This document shows, piece after piece, positions 1 to 8,524 of a DNA stretch of 64,000 bases (positions are counted from its first letter, which is position 1; each line of letters starts with the position of its first letter). Position numbers and translations under genes: made by a program. The stretch lies in NCBI GenBank assembly GCA_965237405.1, contig OZ250139.1:1550001-1614000 (forward strand). Direction: 5' to 3'. This DNA is from CAUZIB01 sp963663925. Its GTDB lineage: Bacteria > Acidobacteriota > Vicinamibacteria > Vicinamibacterales > UBA8438. The notes below the pieces were generated by a model. It searched no databases, was not told where the DNA came from, and saw only the letters and a program-made list of their open reading frames with translations.

Positions 1-175
1 GTAGCTCACCGTTCGCCCTGAATAGCGCCACCAGCCCGCGCTCGCCGATTATAGCGTTCCCAAAAAGCACGACGACGACAAGTACGACGAGAAAGCGCGT
101 CGCACGCCGACGGGAACGCGGTGCCCGAAAGACCACCTCGGATGCAACTGCGCTAAGGGGCTTTAGCTCGGTCAC
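1..175 (-). CDS. Septum formation initiator (FtsB/DivIC-like), partial
   Basis: The reading frame starts at a GTG (173-175) and runs off the left edge of the window, so only about 58 residues are visible. They show a basic stretch (APRSRRRATR), one strongly hydrophobic membrane segment (FLVVLVVVVLFGNAII) and then GERGLVALFRANGEL. A short cytoplasmic tail, a single membrane helix and a GERGL-type start of a coiled coil is the layout of FtsB/DivIC, small bitopic proteins that join FtsL and FtsQ/DivIB at the division septum. The coiled coil itself lies outside the window. No clear Shine-Dalgarno site precedes the GTG, so the start is uncertain. The lipase gene upstream ends about 120 bases away. 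The family call is inferred from layout and one short motif. Confidence 0.6.
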   Translation of the reverse strand, partial: MTELKPLSAVASEVVFRAPRSRRRATRFLVVLVVVVLFGNAIIGERGLVALFRANGEL

Positions 176-294
176 CGTAAAAACACGTACAGCATAAGCT
201 GTCAAAGACGACCCACCCCGCAACCAAGGGGTTACAGATTTGCACTCTGTTCATAAGAATAACGCAGTCGGACGCAGAGTACAAGTCCAAACTT

Positions 295-1887
295 TCATTT
301 CGTCTCAAGGAACTGACGGAGTTGGTTTTGGTTGTCGACGACATTCCAGCAGGATAGATGAGCCAATAGGTTTACCTGAATCGGGGTCAGACGAATCAGG
401 CCTCCTGGATTCTGTCCTTGCGTTAAAAAGTGAGGAAAGTAAGCAACAGGCCCGATTGGACGAGGCGGTTGACCATCGTCGATAGATCCGCGAATCTTCT
501 GCGGAAGGCGTACGCTCCACCGTTCCACGTGCTCGTTGTACACCCAGCACACACGCACGTCCCACCCACCCTCGAGTCCCCACCATGTGTTCGATCGCAC
601 CCTATGGGTGGTGATCGTCAAGACCGTCCCACCACGACGCTTCGCCGTCTGTAAACCTTCGATCACCGAAGCGAAGTCAGCCCGGTCGAACACCTGGTTG
701 TGGCGAAAACTGGGATTCGGTGCCCCAAATAGAGGCGGCAGGAACGGATCGAGTGCGCGATGGGGCGGGGCGCTCTCAGGTGTGTCCTCGGGCCACCTTG
801 ACGGCTCGTATTCCAGCGAGAGCGGCCAAGCGCTATTAATGAATACGACGATCGCCCGGACACGCCGCCGCAACAGCGCAATCAGCCCATAGTTCTCACT
901 ATCACCGCCGTCGCTAAACGCCTCGCAGGTCGCGAGACCTGGAGCAGCGTGACCGGCCCGGTCGACGGGCCAGTAGGCCGTATGTGGATAAACGCGAAGA
1001 TCGCGACCCGGGGTGCTGAACGCGCTGCTCGCCCCGACCGCATCTGCCAGCGAGAACGGTTGCTGGGGTACATCGACCGAGACCAAACCATTCGAGGTCG
1101 GCCGAGCCTTCGGGAGATCACTCCCAAACCCACACGGCTCAATAAATCCTCCGCCGACGCGATGGGTCGGGTGTCGCGGCGACCCGAGGGTCAATGCACT
1201 CGGCGTCCCGATACCCAGCGGAGCGAACTCAAAGCCGACCCGGTTGGTCGCCAATGGGTTCGGCTCATCTTCGGGCCAATTTAGAGTGGCGTGAATGATC
1301 GGATACGGACGATACGACGACCGGGAAACCACCCGAAGGGGTACGCTGTTTAAGCTGGGTACCCGGCTCCGAATATCGAGAGCCGTCTGATCCGTCCACG
1401 TAAACGCCTCGGGGCGGCTTGGATCGTAGAGGCCGTACGGCTCCAAGAAGGTCATCCCAACCGCATCGTTCCAGATCTCCGACGGCTGGTTGGCATGCCT
1501 CTGCCGGGACTCGGCGAGGTGTCGCCCAAAGTCAAGGGTCGCCGCCCATCCCAACGAGGTGGACTCAAGGGTGTCCAACTGACCGACCGTCAGCTGCTCT
1601 GGATCCCGATGCACGCCGAGCATGTCGCGGTCGGCGACGTCGCCCGGATGGTAGCAGTACGACACGACGATCCAGGCTGAGCCAGATACGGCGGATACAT
1701 AGCCGATCCGCGGCATAAGCCCCGACTCGGTCAGCCCTCGAAGCTGCCCGAGCGTCGCGGCGTACGACCGCGTACCACCGCCCGAAAAGCAGACGCCAGT
1801 TAGAGGGGGTGGCGAAACCCCTGGGGTAGACCGCTCCGGGTAGGCGCCCTCAGTCCCGCAGAACGGCCATACCCGTATACGACTCAA
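295..1887 (-). CDS. cPLA2/patatin-like phospholipase domain protein
   Basis: This 530-residue protein has the hallmarks of the cytosolic phospholipase A2/patatin fold, which uses a Ser-Asp dyad. A glycine-rich oxyanion loop (FSGGGTRSYAA, about residues 33-43) is followed by the nucleophile elbow SAVSGSAW (about 65-72), and a late DGGDSENYGLIALL segment supplies the catalytic Asp. The insert between these is long, as in cPLA2 rather than short patatins. There is no obvious signal peptide, so it may be cytoplasmic. The start is a TTG whose first two bases lie in the TGA stop of the upstream M16 gene (4-base overlap), with a GGAG about 15 bases upstream, so translation is probably coupled. The substrate is unknown; lysophospholipase or acylhydrolase activity on membrane lipids is the reasonable expectation. 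Confidence 0.72.
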   Translation of the reverse strand: MSRIRVWPFCGTEGAYPERSTPGVSPPPLTGVCFSGGGTRSYAATLGQLRGLTESGLMPRIGYVSAVSGSAWIVVSYCYHPGDVADRDMLGVHRDPEQLTVGQLDTLESTSLGWAATLDFGRHLAESRQRHANQPSEIWNDAVGMTFLEPYGLYDPSRPEAFTWTDQTALDIRSRVPSLNSVPLRVVSRSSYRPYPIIHATLNWPEDEPNPLATNRVGFEFAPLGIGTPSALTLGSPRHPTHRVGGGFIEPCGFGSDLPKARPTSNGLVSVDVPQQPFSLADAVGASSAFSTPGRDLRVYPHTAYWPVDRAGHAAPGLATCEAFSDGGDSENYGLIALLRRRVRAIVVFINSAWPLSLEYEPSRWPEDTPESAPPHRALDPFLPPLFGAPNPSFRHNQVFDRADFASVIEGLQTAKRRGGTVLTITTHRVRSNTWWGLEGGWDVRVCWVYNEHVERWSVRLPQKIRGSIDDGQPPRPIGPVAYFPHFLTQGQNPGGLIRLTPIQVNLLAHLSCWNVVDNQNQLRQFLETK

Positions 1888-3401
1888 GGCTGCGCTGGGT
1901 ACTCCATGGTGTAGGGGTCTGGAAGCGGAATGCGGGTGATGGGACCATCCGACAGACTGTCGAGCGAGTACTCCGGGTTGTCCGGATCGCCCTGCTCGAT
2001 CGTTGACAGATCGCCAACGACGAGAATGACGAGCTCGTTAGGCTTCAAGTACTCCCGCGCCACGCGGAGTACGTCGTCACCGCTCACAGCGTTGATCCGA
2101 TCCCGGTATCGCGCCAAGTACTCTGAATCCCGGCCCGTATACTCGTTGGCGACAAACAGGCTGGCGGTCGATGAGGTGCTCGAAAAGTTCCGAGTGAACG
2201 TCTCGATAAACGACGTCTTCGAGATCCGCAGCTCCGCTTCTGACACCGGCTCCGATCGAATCCGTTCGATCTCCTCGATTACGATCGATGACGCGCGCGC
2301 GACGGTTTCGCTGCGCGACTGGAAACCGGTCCGAAACACCCCATCGTAGTAGGTTCCGAGTCCGAAGCGGGTGTAGACGCTGTAGGCCAGCCCTTCGTCC
2401 GACCGGATACGGGACATCAGACGAGAACTGAACCCTCCGCCTCCGAGGATGTCGTTCATGATGATGAGCGCGTGGCGGTTTGGGTTGTCGCGTCCCGTAC
2501 CCAAGTGCCCGATCGCGACCCGACCCTGGTTCACGTCCGCTTTGTCCACGAGATAGATGCCTGGAGATGGGGCGTCGGACGGCACAGGCACCGGCGGCAC
2601 AGACGCAGTCTCGGCTGGCCAATCCGCCATCCACGCCTCAAGCTCTGGAAGGATCTCTTCTGGGGTGACATCGCCCGACACGGCAAAGATGAACCCGCCC
2701 GGATGGTAGTAGCGCCGATGAAACGCAATCAGATCTTCGCGCGTAATCGATTCGATCGACTGACGGGTCGTCGGCTCGGTCGAAAAGTGCTCGCCGCGCA
2801 TGAGCCGGGCCCATTCGCGTCTTTCAATGCCAGCCGTGCTGTCGTTGCGCCGCTGCATCCCCTGCAAGCTTCGACGCTTCGCGAGATCGAGCCGCGCCTG
2901 CTCGAATCGAGGGTGGCGAAGCATACTGAAGAACAGTTCGAGCGTCACATTGAGATCCTTCGTCAGGCAGTTAAAGCGTGCGCTCCCGGACGTACCGCCG
3001 ATTGAGCTGCCGATCTGCGCAGCCAAAAACGCCACCTCGTCGTCGAATTCGGACGCCGTGAACTTTGCCGTCCCACCCGCACGCAGCTGACCTCCTGTGA
3101 GACCGGCCACGCCGGTCTTGCCTGGCGGCTCGAGATAGCTCCCCGTTCGTATTGTGACCCCGACGTTCACCAACGGAAGCGTGTGGTCCTCGACGACGAA
3201 CACGACGACCCCGTTCGACAGCGTGTGCCGATACTCGTCAGCGACCGGCGGTTCGAATTCGAGGGAATCGAACGTCAGACCGCTTGGGTGGGAGGCGATC
3301 GGTACCTGGGCCCACACCGGCATTGACCAAGCCGCGAGTCCTAGGGTGAGAACGAGACCTTGAGACACCGTGAGTCGCGAGCGCCGTCTGGGCGAACTCA
3401 T
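1884..3401 (-). CDS. M16 family peptidase, non-catalytic partner (exported)
   Basis: A 505-residue M16 (insulinase/pitrilysin) protein with an N-terminal signal peptide ending near VWAQ. The clamshell fold is recognisable from HTLSNGVVVFVVEDHTLPLV near the start and from RIRSDEGLAYSVYTRFGLG in the second half. Where active members carry the zinc motif HxxEH this protein has GLTGGQLRAGG, so the ligands are missing and it cannot be the catalytic subunit. In such pairs the inactive protein supplies the R/Y substrate-binding half. It directly follows the HxxEH-bearing M16 gene on the same strand and overlaps the next gene by 4 bases, so it is in one operon with both. The two M16 proteins probably form a periplasmic heterodimer that degrades peptides. 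The ATG at 3401 has a G-rich GGGGGTG upstream. Confidence 0.85.
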   Translation of the reverse strand: MSSPRRRSRLTVSQGLVLTLGLAAWSMPVWAQVPIASHPSGLTFDSLEFEPPVADEYRHTLSNGVVVFVVEDHTLPLVNVGVTIRTGSYLEPPGKTGVAGLTGGQLRAGGTAKFTASEFDDEVAFLAAQIGSSIGGTSGSARFNCLTKDLNVTLELFFSMLRHPRFEQARLDLAKRRSLQGMQRRNDSTAGIERREWARLMRGEHFSTEPTTRQSIESITREDLIAFHRRYYHPGGFIFAVSGDVTPEEILPELEAWMADWPAETASVPPVPVPSDAPSPGIYLVDKADVNQGRVAIGHLGTGRDNPNRHALIIMNDILGGGGFSSRLMSRIRSDEGLAYSVYTRFGLGTYYDGVFRTGFQSRSETVARASSIVIEEIERIRSEPVSEAELRISKTSFIETFTRNFSSTSSTASLFVANEYTGRDSEYLARYRDRINAVSGDDVLRVAREYLKPNELVILVVGDLSTIEQGDPDNPEYSLDSLSDGPITRIPLPDPYTMEYPAQP

Positions 3402-3574
3402 CGAGCACCCCCAATTTCTTCAAGTCGTCCCTGGACCAACTGAACCAATGCCTCCACCATGTCTTGGTTCTCTTCCGGAGCCTGCGTGCGCATGTGCTCG
3501 GCCTGCGCTAAAAACTGGCGTAACCGGGCTTCGTCAAACTTTTCGATCATCGTCATCGTCTGGCGAAACTTTTA
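3398..3574 (-). other. In-frame coding extension after the TAA of the M16 gene
   Basis: Beyond the TAA at 3572-3574 the same frame stays open for 57 codons with protein-like composition (acidic and basic helix former, e.g. FDEARLRQFLAQAEHMRTQ) and ends in a TGA that overlaps the ATG of the next gene as ATGA. The overlap and the composition suggest this is the original C-terminus of the peptidase. Either a single base change created the TAA, or the base is a sequence error, or the codon is read through. Confidence 0.6.
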
Positions 3575-5137
3575 CCGTTCCTCGTCGTCGAGACCTGCCA
3601 ACAGCGAATCGTCGAACTCGCCGCCCGACTGCCGATAATAGATGGCCACGGCACGATTCTCTTGCGTGAAGTACGTATTCGCCACTCGCATGACATCTTC
3701 CGCCGTCACTTCTTCATATAGAGCCGGGTCGGTGTTGATCGTGGCCCAGCCGCGATTGTTCTCGCGAATGAGCAGCTGCATCATCAACTGGAAGTTACCC
3801 TCAAGACCTCGAAAGTAGTTCGCGGCATTCTGATTCTTGACCTTCTGGAGCTCACGATATCCTGCCGGCTGTACCTTCATCTGCTCGAGCTCGGTGTAAA
3901 TGGCCTGCTCAACCTCCTCGGGTGTCCGTTCCTGTGCCGCAGTCCCGGCCAACTCGAACATACCCTCGAACTTGAATCCCGCCTGGCTGCCCGACGCGTT
4001 CGTCGCCACCTTCTGGTCTTCGACCAGTGCCCGGTACAGCCGACCCGTGCGCCCGCTCAATAAATGTCCCAGCACAACCAGCGCCGGTTCGTCGACATGT
4101 CCGTCCGGCACTGAGTGATAGCGGATGACCACCTGCGGGTTGGTGTCAGCGTACGCCACCATCCGTTTCTCGGCCAGCTGCGGCATCTCGCGCGTCCTAG
4201 GTTCGATCGGGAGTCGCTCGCCACGCGGGATGCGCCCGAAATACCGATCGGCCAGGACCTCTGCCTCCTCGGGAGCAAAATCCCCCACTAGGGTCGCGGT
4301 CAGGTTGTTGGGCGCGTAGTACTGATCGAAGAACGCCAGTGCTTCCTCGCGCGTGATCCCCTTGAGATCGCTTGGCCAACCGACGACCGGCCAGCTATAC
4401 GGAGACGATTCCCAGAACATTGCGTCGAACTGCTCCTGGAACTTTCCGATCGGCGTGCTGTCGGTCCTAAGTCGCCGCTCCTCGTGAACGACATCGCGTT
4501 CCGAGTAGAACTCGCGAAAGACCGGATTGAGTAAGCGATCTGACTCCATCCAGAACCACAGCTCGAGCTTGTTCGCGGGGACGTTGACGAAGTAAATCGT
4601 GAAGTCGTAGCTCGTGCCGGCGTTCATGCCGGATGCCCCCTGCCCCGTATAGGTTCGGCTGAAGTCCTCCTTGATCAGCAGCGCCTGCTGCTGCGCCAAG
4701 AGCGCCTCCAACTTGTCCAGTAGCTCCTGATGGCGAGCCGACCGATCTGACGGATCATCAGGGTTGTCGATTTTCCCGAGACGATAGGCCTGCTGCAACC
4801 GCGCCTCTGCGACCGCGAGGTCAGCCTTGACCGCGTCCAGTCGCTCAATGATGCGGAGATCCTCATCGATATTCGAGGTTCCAATCGCGTGAGTTCCCTT
4901 AAACATCATGTGCTCAAAGAGGTGGGCCACGCCGGTAATACCGGGTCGCTCGTAGACCGAGCCCACCCGGGCAATCCATCCTGCAGCGATGTTCGGGTCG
5001 CCCGGCCGCGGCACCATCAGTACCTTCATTCCGTTCTCAAGCTTGTGCTCAATGACATCTACCTCCTGCGCCGCTGCCGTTGTCACGGTCAGCAGAAGGA
5101 CCGACACGAGCAACCAACCTGGGCCACGATGCACCAT
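3572..5137 (-). CDS. M16 family zinc peptidase (exported), cut short by an in-frame TAA
   Basis: An exported zinc metallopeptidase of family M16. After a signal peptide (cleavage near TAAAQ) it has ELENGM/KVLMVPRPG-type strands and the inverted zinc motif HLFEH at about residues 72-76, with the third ligand Glu in VVHEERR about 145 residues on. A glutamine- and leucine-rich segment of about 70 residues (roughly 90-160), probably coiled coil, is inserted between them and is longer than in typical members. The ATG at 5137 is preferred over a TTG one codon earlier because AGGA lies six bases upstream. The frame ends at TAA (3572-3574), but continues open in the same frame for 57 more codons (KFRQTMTMIEKFDEARL...) to a TGA at 3398-3400, which overlaps the next ATG by four bases. 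The gene therefore probably once ended there. Confidence 0.88.
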   Translation of the reverse strand: MVHRGPGWLLVSVLLLTVTTAAAQEVDVIEHKLENGMKVLMVPRPGDPNIAAGWIARVGSVYERPGITGVAHLFEHMMFKGTHAIGTSNIDEDLRIIERLDAVKADLAVAEARLQQAYRLGKIDNPDDPSDRSARHQELLDKLEALLAQQQALLIKEDFSRTYTGQGASGMNAGTSYDFTIYFVNVPANKLELWFWMESDRLLNPVFREFYSERDVVHEERRLRTDSTPIGKFQEQFDAMFWESSPYSWPVVGWPSDLKGITREEALAFFDQYYAPNNLTATLVGDFAPEEAEVLADRYFGRIPRGERLPIEPRTREMPQLAEKRMVAYADTNPQVVIRYHSVPDGHVDEPALVVLGHLLSGRTGRLYRALVEDQKVATNASGSQAGFKFEGMFELAGTAAQERTPEEVEQAIYTELEQMKVQPAGYRELQKVKNQNAANYFRGLEGNFQLMMQLLIRENNRGWATINTDPALYEEVTAEDVMRVANTYFTQENRAVAIYYRQSGGEFDDSLLAGLDDEER

Positions 5138-5293
5138 CAATATTCCTGTCTTTCTCTGAACGAGGGACCTGCCCTACCACAAAGTTCGACCAGTCGAGTG
5201 TCGCATAATCACTCGCCGAGACCAAGCGATCTCCTCACGTGGGACTTATCATGTCGTCAAGCCCGCGAACCAACTGAGTCGAGGGGAGTCACC

Positions 5294-5685
5294 ATAAAAC
5301 GTGCGGTCCCGTCCTTGCTGGTCGTCTTTATACTGCCCATTGCGCACCAGTCGCGCAAGAAACCCAGCGACGACCTGGCACCGGGGCCAAGCTCCTGCAG
5401 AACTGCACCCGCTACTTCGTCTTTCTTGGACGAACCGGTGCCGGACGTACCGAGGCGTTCGTTCAAGACCCGTTTGGCATGGGCTGTTGTGCCGGGCTGG
5501 TCCGCGGAGTGGCAACATCAGCGAGCAACTTCCATCCCGATCTCGACTGCCCGCTCGACGGCGTGAACACCGGCCGTGCGGTCCGTGTCGTCGTGCGCTA
5601 TCTCGAAGACCACCCCGAGGCACGATACGAAGCTAACACCGTTCTCGTGCTCCGAGCATTTATTGATGCGAGGATCTGCCGGTAG
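5294..5685 (+). pseudogene. Rap1a/Tai-like small secreted protein, broken
   Basis: The C-terminal 95 residues, readable in one frame up to the TAG at 5683-5685, match the Rap1a/Tai family: GAKLLQNC, then GCCAGLVRGV, then CPLDGVNTGRAVRVVVRYL and a terminal Cys (DARICR). This family is small, secreted and disulfide-rich. The expected signal peptide (KRAVPSLLVVFILPIA) is present but in another frame, so a one-base indel lies near 5370-5395. At the place where the start codon should be there is an ATA (5294-5296), five bases after a good Shine-Dalgarno sequence GAGGGGAG (5281-5288). A lost start codon plus a frameshift make a pseudogene the likely reading. Its 3' end overlaps the convergent phosphodiesterase gene by 26 bases. 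Confidence 0.55.
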
Positions 5686-6286
5686 GCCAGTTGCGCTCGG
5701 CGCGACCCCCGGCCTGAACGCCGATCGGGACGCGTATCACGGCGTCGTAAAACAGTCCAGTCGGCAACGGCCGGCTCTCGTAGAGCACCAGCTGACCGAT
5801 CGGAGACGCCGGAACGTCAACCGTGGCGGCCCCCAAAACGTCAGGGATCCTATTCGCGACGAGCTGGGTAACGCGACGGACACGTCCGATCGTCATGTGC
5901 GGCCGGAATCGCCGTAACTCCATCGCGAAACCGAACCTGGCAAGCCGCTGCACCACTTCCGCCTGCAGTGCCATGAGCCTGTCGGAACCTTCTTCCGCCG
6001 CCAGGTAGATCGCGCGCGGGGTTCCCCGGTGAGGGAACACTTCGCACTTGTCGAAGGCTAGGTCGAACGGAGCGAGTGACCATGGCTCGACGAGTGCTGA
6101 GATCACGCTATCAGCCTGGGTAGGCTCGATATCCCCGAGAAACCTGAGAGTGACATGCAGGTTTACCGCTTTGACCCAGTCAACCTTGATTTCTTCGAAG
6201 ACCGGATATCGGCGAAGGCCCGTGACAAACCCTTCGACAGCTTTACGCGTTGCCTGCGCCAGATCTACCGCAACAAAGGCCCGCAT
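5660..6286 (-). CDS. thpR: RNA 2',3'-cyclic phosphodiesterase (2H family)
   Basis: A 2H phosphoesterase of about 208 residues, the usual length for this family. It begins MRAFVAVDL and has both HxT/S-x motifs, HVTLRFLGD near residue 46 and HMTIGRVRR near residue 133, which hold the two catalytic histidines that open 2',3'-cyclic phosphates at RNA ends. It acts in the cytoplasm in RNA repair or tRNA processing. The ATG at 6286 is chosen because homologues start at MRAF; an in-frame GTG and TTG just upstream would add only three residues. There is no clear ribosome binding site. It runs toward the Rap1a pseudogene, and the gene upstream is the LON-domain protein about 385 bases away. Confidence 0.88.
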   Translation of the reverse strand: MRAFVAVDLAQATRKAVEGFVTGLRRYPVFEEIKVDWVKAVNLHVTLRFLGDIEPTQADSVISALVEPWSLAPFDLAFDKCEVFPHRGTPRAIYLAAEEGSDRLMALQAEVVQRLARFGFAMELRRFRPHMTIGRVRRVTQLVANRIPDVLGAATVDVPASPIGQLVLYESRPLPTGLFYDAVIRVPIGVQAGGRAERNWPTGRSSHQ

Positions 6287-6671
6287 GGGCACCAAATCTG
6301 GAGGTCGGTAAGCTTCCGGCGGAAACCGTCAGGCGTGTTCGCCGTGTGGCGCCAAGTTCCGTCGCGGCGTGCGTATAAGAAAAACGCCCACGTCCCAACC
6401 CACACCACCAAGACCGAGTCGCCAACCGCAGCAACGACGTGAGTCGCGACACCGATATTTGTGCCGATGATGCTCTGAGGATGAGTCAAGGAGGCAATTG
6501 ACCGAAGTACGAATCGCCGGGGGCAACCCAAAATCATCTTCCCAGCGAACGGCGCTAGAATGGCGGTCAGGTCGTCAGACACCTGCCAGTCCACGTGTTC
6601 AAGCTAGAACGGGTTTCGTAACTGAACCGGTATTCGAACATCGATATTACGCCGTAGTTCCAGAACCGCTT
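6287..6671. other. Intergenic stretch without a recognised gene
   Basis: About 385 bases between the phosphodiesterase and the extended end of the LON gene. A minus-strand frame (6265-6594) is open and contains one hydrophobic run (VVAAVGDSVLVVWVGTWAFF) but has no ribosome binding site and no family resemblance I can see, so it is not called. Confidence 0.4.
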
Positions 6672-6881
6672 CTAGTGCTCGAATACTCCAAGAAGATCGA
6701 CCAGCAACCGAGCACGGTCGAGTGGACCATCGCGTTCCAGAAGCGCTTGGCGATCACTCGGCTCCATGGCCAAGCCCTGCGAGAGCGCGTTCACGAAGTC
6801 GACGTCCGACAGCGCCGCCGGTGGCTCTGGCGTCCCCGGGGCTCTGCGCTCCAAAATTGAGACAAGCTGTGCGCGGAGCTA
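6672..6881 (-). other. In-frame coding extension after the TAG of the LON gene
   Basis: After the TAG at 6879-6881 the frame stays open with helix-rich, protein-like sequence (SDVDFVNALSQGLAMEPSDR, RARLLVDLLGVFEH) to a stop at 6672-6674. LON-domain proteins end in such a helical bundle, so this is probably the separated C-terminus of the gene upstream. Confidence 0.65.
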
Positions 6882-7370
6882 GCCAAGCGCGGCGCCGTCA
6901 GCTTCGTCGAATTGCTCAGGCAGCGTTTCAACGTGGACGAATCGATAGGAACGAATCTGGTCCTCCCAGATAATCCTGAACCTGACGAGGCCGCGTAGGA
7001 CGATATCATACCGACCGTCCGGAAACATCTGCACGTCAGTGATCACACCAGCCGTCCCAATTGCGTATGTCGGAGGGCGCCCCTCGTATTCCGCTTCGTG
7101 CCCCGCTTCAAGTAGCACCATGCCGATAATGCGGTCACCTTTAATAAGCGCATCTGCAACCATCACTTGATAGCGGGGCTCGAAGACATGCAACCGACGC
7201 GAGATATCCGGAAAGAGCATCACATCCTGCAACGGAAACAACGGGATGTCCGCCGGCAGCGCTGAAACTATGGTGCTTGGTTGAGCGGACACTGGCTGTG
7301 CCCAGGTTGGGACTGCCGCCCACAGTGCGAGCAGGATGACACCGGTACTTCGCAAGGCTTGAGTAATCAT
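6879..7370 (-). CDS. LON substrate-binding domain protein (exported), cut by an in-frame TAG
   Basis: The protein has a signal peptide (MITQALRSTGVILLALWAAVPTWAQ) and then the N-terminal LON (PUA-like) domain: IPLFPLQDVMLFPD, LHVFEPRYQVMVADAL, DRIIGMVLL, GTAGVITDV and YDIVLRGLVRFRI. It lacks the AAA and protease parts, as expected for the stand-alone LON-domain family. An exported copy is unusual, since most stand-alone LON proteins are cytoplasmic. The frame stops at TAG (6879-6881), but the same frame continues for 68 codons (LRAQLVSILERRAPG... to DLLGVFEH) and ends at 6672, which restores the helical C-terminus normal for the family. The ATG at 7370 is preferred to a GTG at 7388 because only the former gives a clean signal peptide. 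It lies 27 bases after the EVE gene. Confidence 0.75.
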   Translation of the reverse strand: MITQALRSTGVILLALWAAVPTWAQPVSAQPSTIVSALPADIPLFPLQDVMLFPDISRRLHVFEPRYQVMVADALIKGDRIIGMVLLEAGHEAEYEGRPPTYAIGTAGVITDVQMFPDGRYDIVLRGLVRFRIIWEDQIRSYRFVHVETLPEQFDEADGAALG

Positions 7371-7397
7371 GCGGCGTTTCGCTCTCACCAGAAATGA

Positions 7398-7871
7398 CTA
7401 CGACGCGGCACAGCGACCAAGGCCCGCCACGATGTCATATTCCGCCTTCAAAACCGGCTGAACCGAGAGCCGACTCCCTTTCCTGGTTACCATCATCTGC
7501 TTGAGCCCCTTCCTCGCCTTGAGCGTTGTCAACGAGACGGTCTCCTTGAAGCGTTCGACGAAAGCAATCTCAACCATGTACCAGACCGGTTTCAGTTCGG
7601 TACTCCGATTGTCGAAGTACTTGTGGCCCTTCTTCCACGCGTAATGGTCCGGGTGGCCCTCGCGCGACACCTTCGCGAGACCAGTCACACCTGACGGATT
7701 GGCATTCGATGCATAAAAGAGAACGCCGTCGCCAACCTTAATCTCATCGCGCATGAGGTTCCGCGCCTGGTAGTTCCGTACTCCTTCCCAGCTCGTGTGC
7801 CCGTCACGGGCCAGGTCGTCGATCGTGTAAGCCGCCGGCTCACACTTCATCAACCAGTAGCAGCGTGGCAT
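7398..7871 (-). CDS. EVE domain-containing protein
   Basis: A 157-residue EVE-domain protein of the thymocyte nuclear protein 1 (THYN1) type. It begins YWLMKCEPAAYTIDDL and contains TSWEGVRNYQARNLMRDEI, GVLFYASNANPSGVTGLAKV, and KPVWYMVEIAFVERF. EVE is a PUA-like fold that binds modified bases such as 5-methylcytosine derivatives in DNA or modified RNA; the bacterial role is not settled. Length is normal and no other domain is fused. It sits just upstream of the LON-domain gene on the same strand, and both belong to PUA-like folds, which may be coincidence. The ATG gives MPRCYWLMK, matching the usual start of the family. Confidence 0.88.
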   Translation of the reverse strand: MPRCYWLMKCEPAAYTIDDLARDGHTSWEGVRNYQARNLMRDEIKVGDGVLFYASNANPSGVTGLAKVSREGHPDHYAWKKGHKYFDNRSTELKPVWYMVEIAFVERFKETVSLTTLKARKGLKQMMVTRKGSRLSVQPVLKAEYDIVAGLGRCAAS

Positions 7872-8524
7872 AGACTCGCTTGCTTGAGGCGTCTACCGAC
7901 GCTTCGGTGCCTCCCAACTTGAGGCGTACGCGTGCGTTGTGCCACGGTATCCAATAAACGTCACACTTGACCTTATCTAACCCACCGGGCTCGCTTCACG
8001 ATCGATCAATACACCGAACAGATGCTTGTCGACGATGCTTCCCTAACGAACGCTCCGAGTCAAGTCCTTGTCGGCGCAAACCTCTGTAAGATGAACAGGT
8101 GCACATTGTTTAGGGGGACAGCATGCGCCACACTCACCGACACGAACTTTACTGGTCGTTGCGCTTGGGATCGCAACGTGGGCGGTTCCACTTGATAGCC
8201 AATATTCGATCACGGTCAAGTGGAACATTCTAATCGCTGTTACTGAAGAGTGCCGCTAGGTGGGAACCGAAAAATCGTTGACGGACTCCAGGTCAAAACC
8301 GAAACCTCTTGCCACTCCAAGCAGTAAGTCTTGCGTCGAGGCCAACCGGTGTTCGGAGCGAGCACCCACCGGCGTTCACCAACCAAGGCCACGTCGAGAT
8401 AGGGGCCGCACCTCCGAAATAGACCTCGCAAGCATGCCAGGAACACGGTCTGGGTGAAGCAAATCGTCTATCCGGTTTCCAGAGGCTCAGACCACACGCG
8501 GCACATCGCCCTCCACGCCAAAAA
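7872..8524. other. 653-base stretch without a recognised gene
   Basis: No reading frame here looks coding. Around 8116-8255 a plus-strand frame without a start reads like a signal peptide (TLLVVALGIATWAVPLDSQ) followed by a short tail and stop; a ribosome binding site-like AGGGGGA precedes an ATG in a different frame. It may be the remnant of a secreted protein gene. Nothing else is seen. Confidence 0.4.

Noticed and set aside
6265..6594. Minus-strand frame of 109 codons with a hydrophobic run
   Set aside because: No ribosome binding site, no family resemblance, overlaps the phosphodiesterase start.
8116..8255. Signal-peptide-like sequence without start
   Set aside because: Too short and without a start or conserved body; kept only as a possible remnant in the gap entry.
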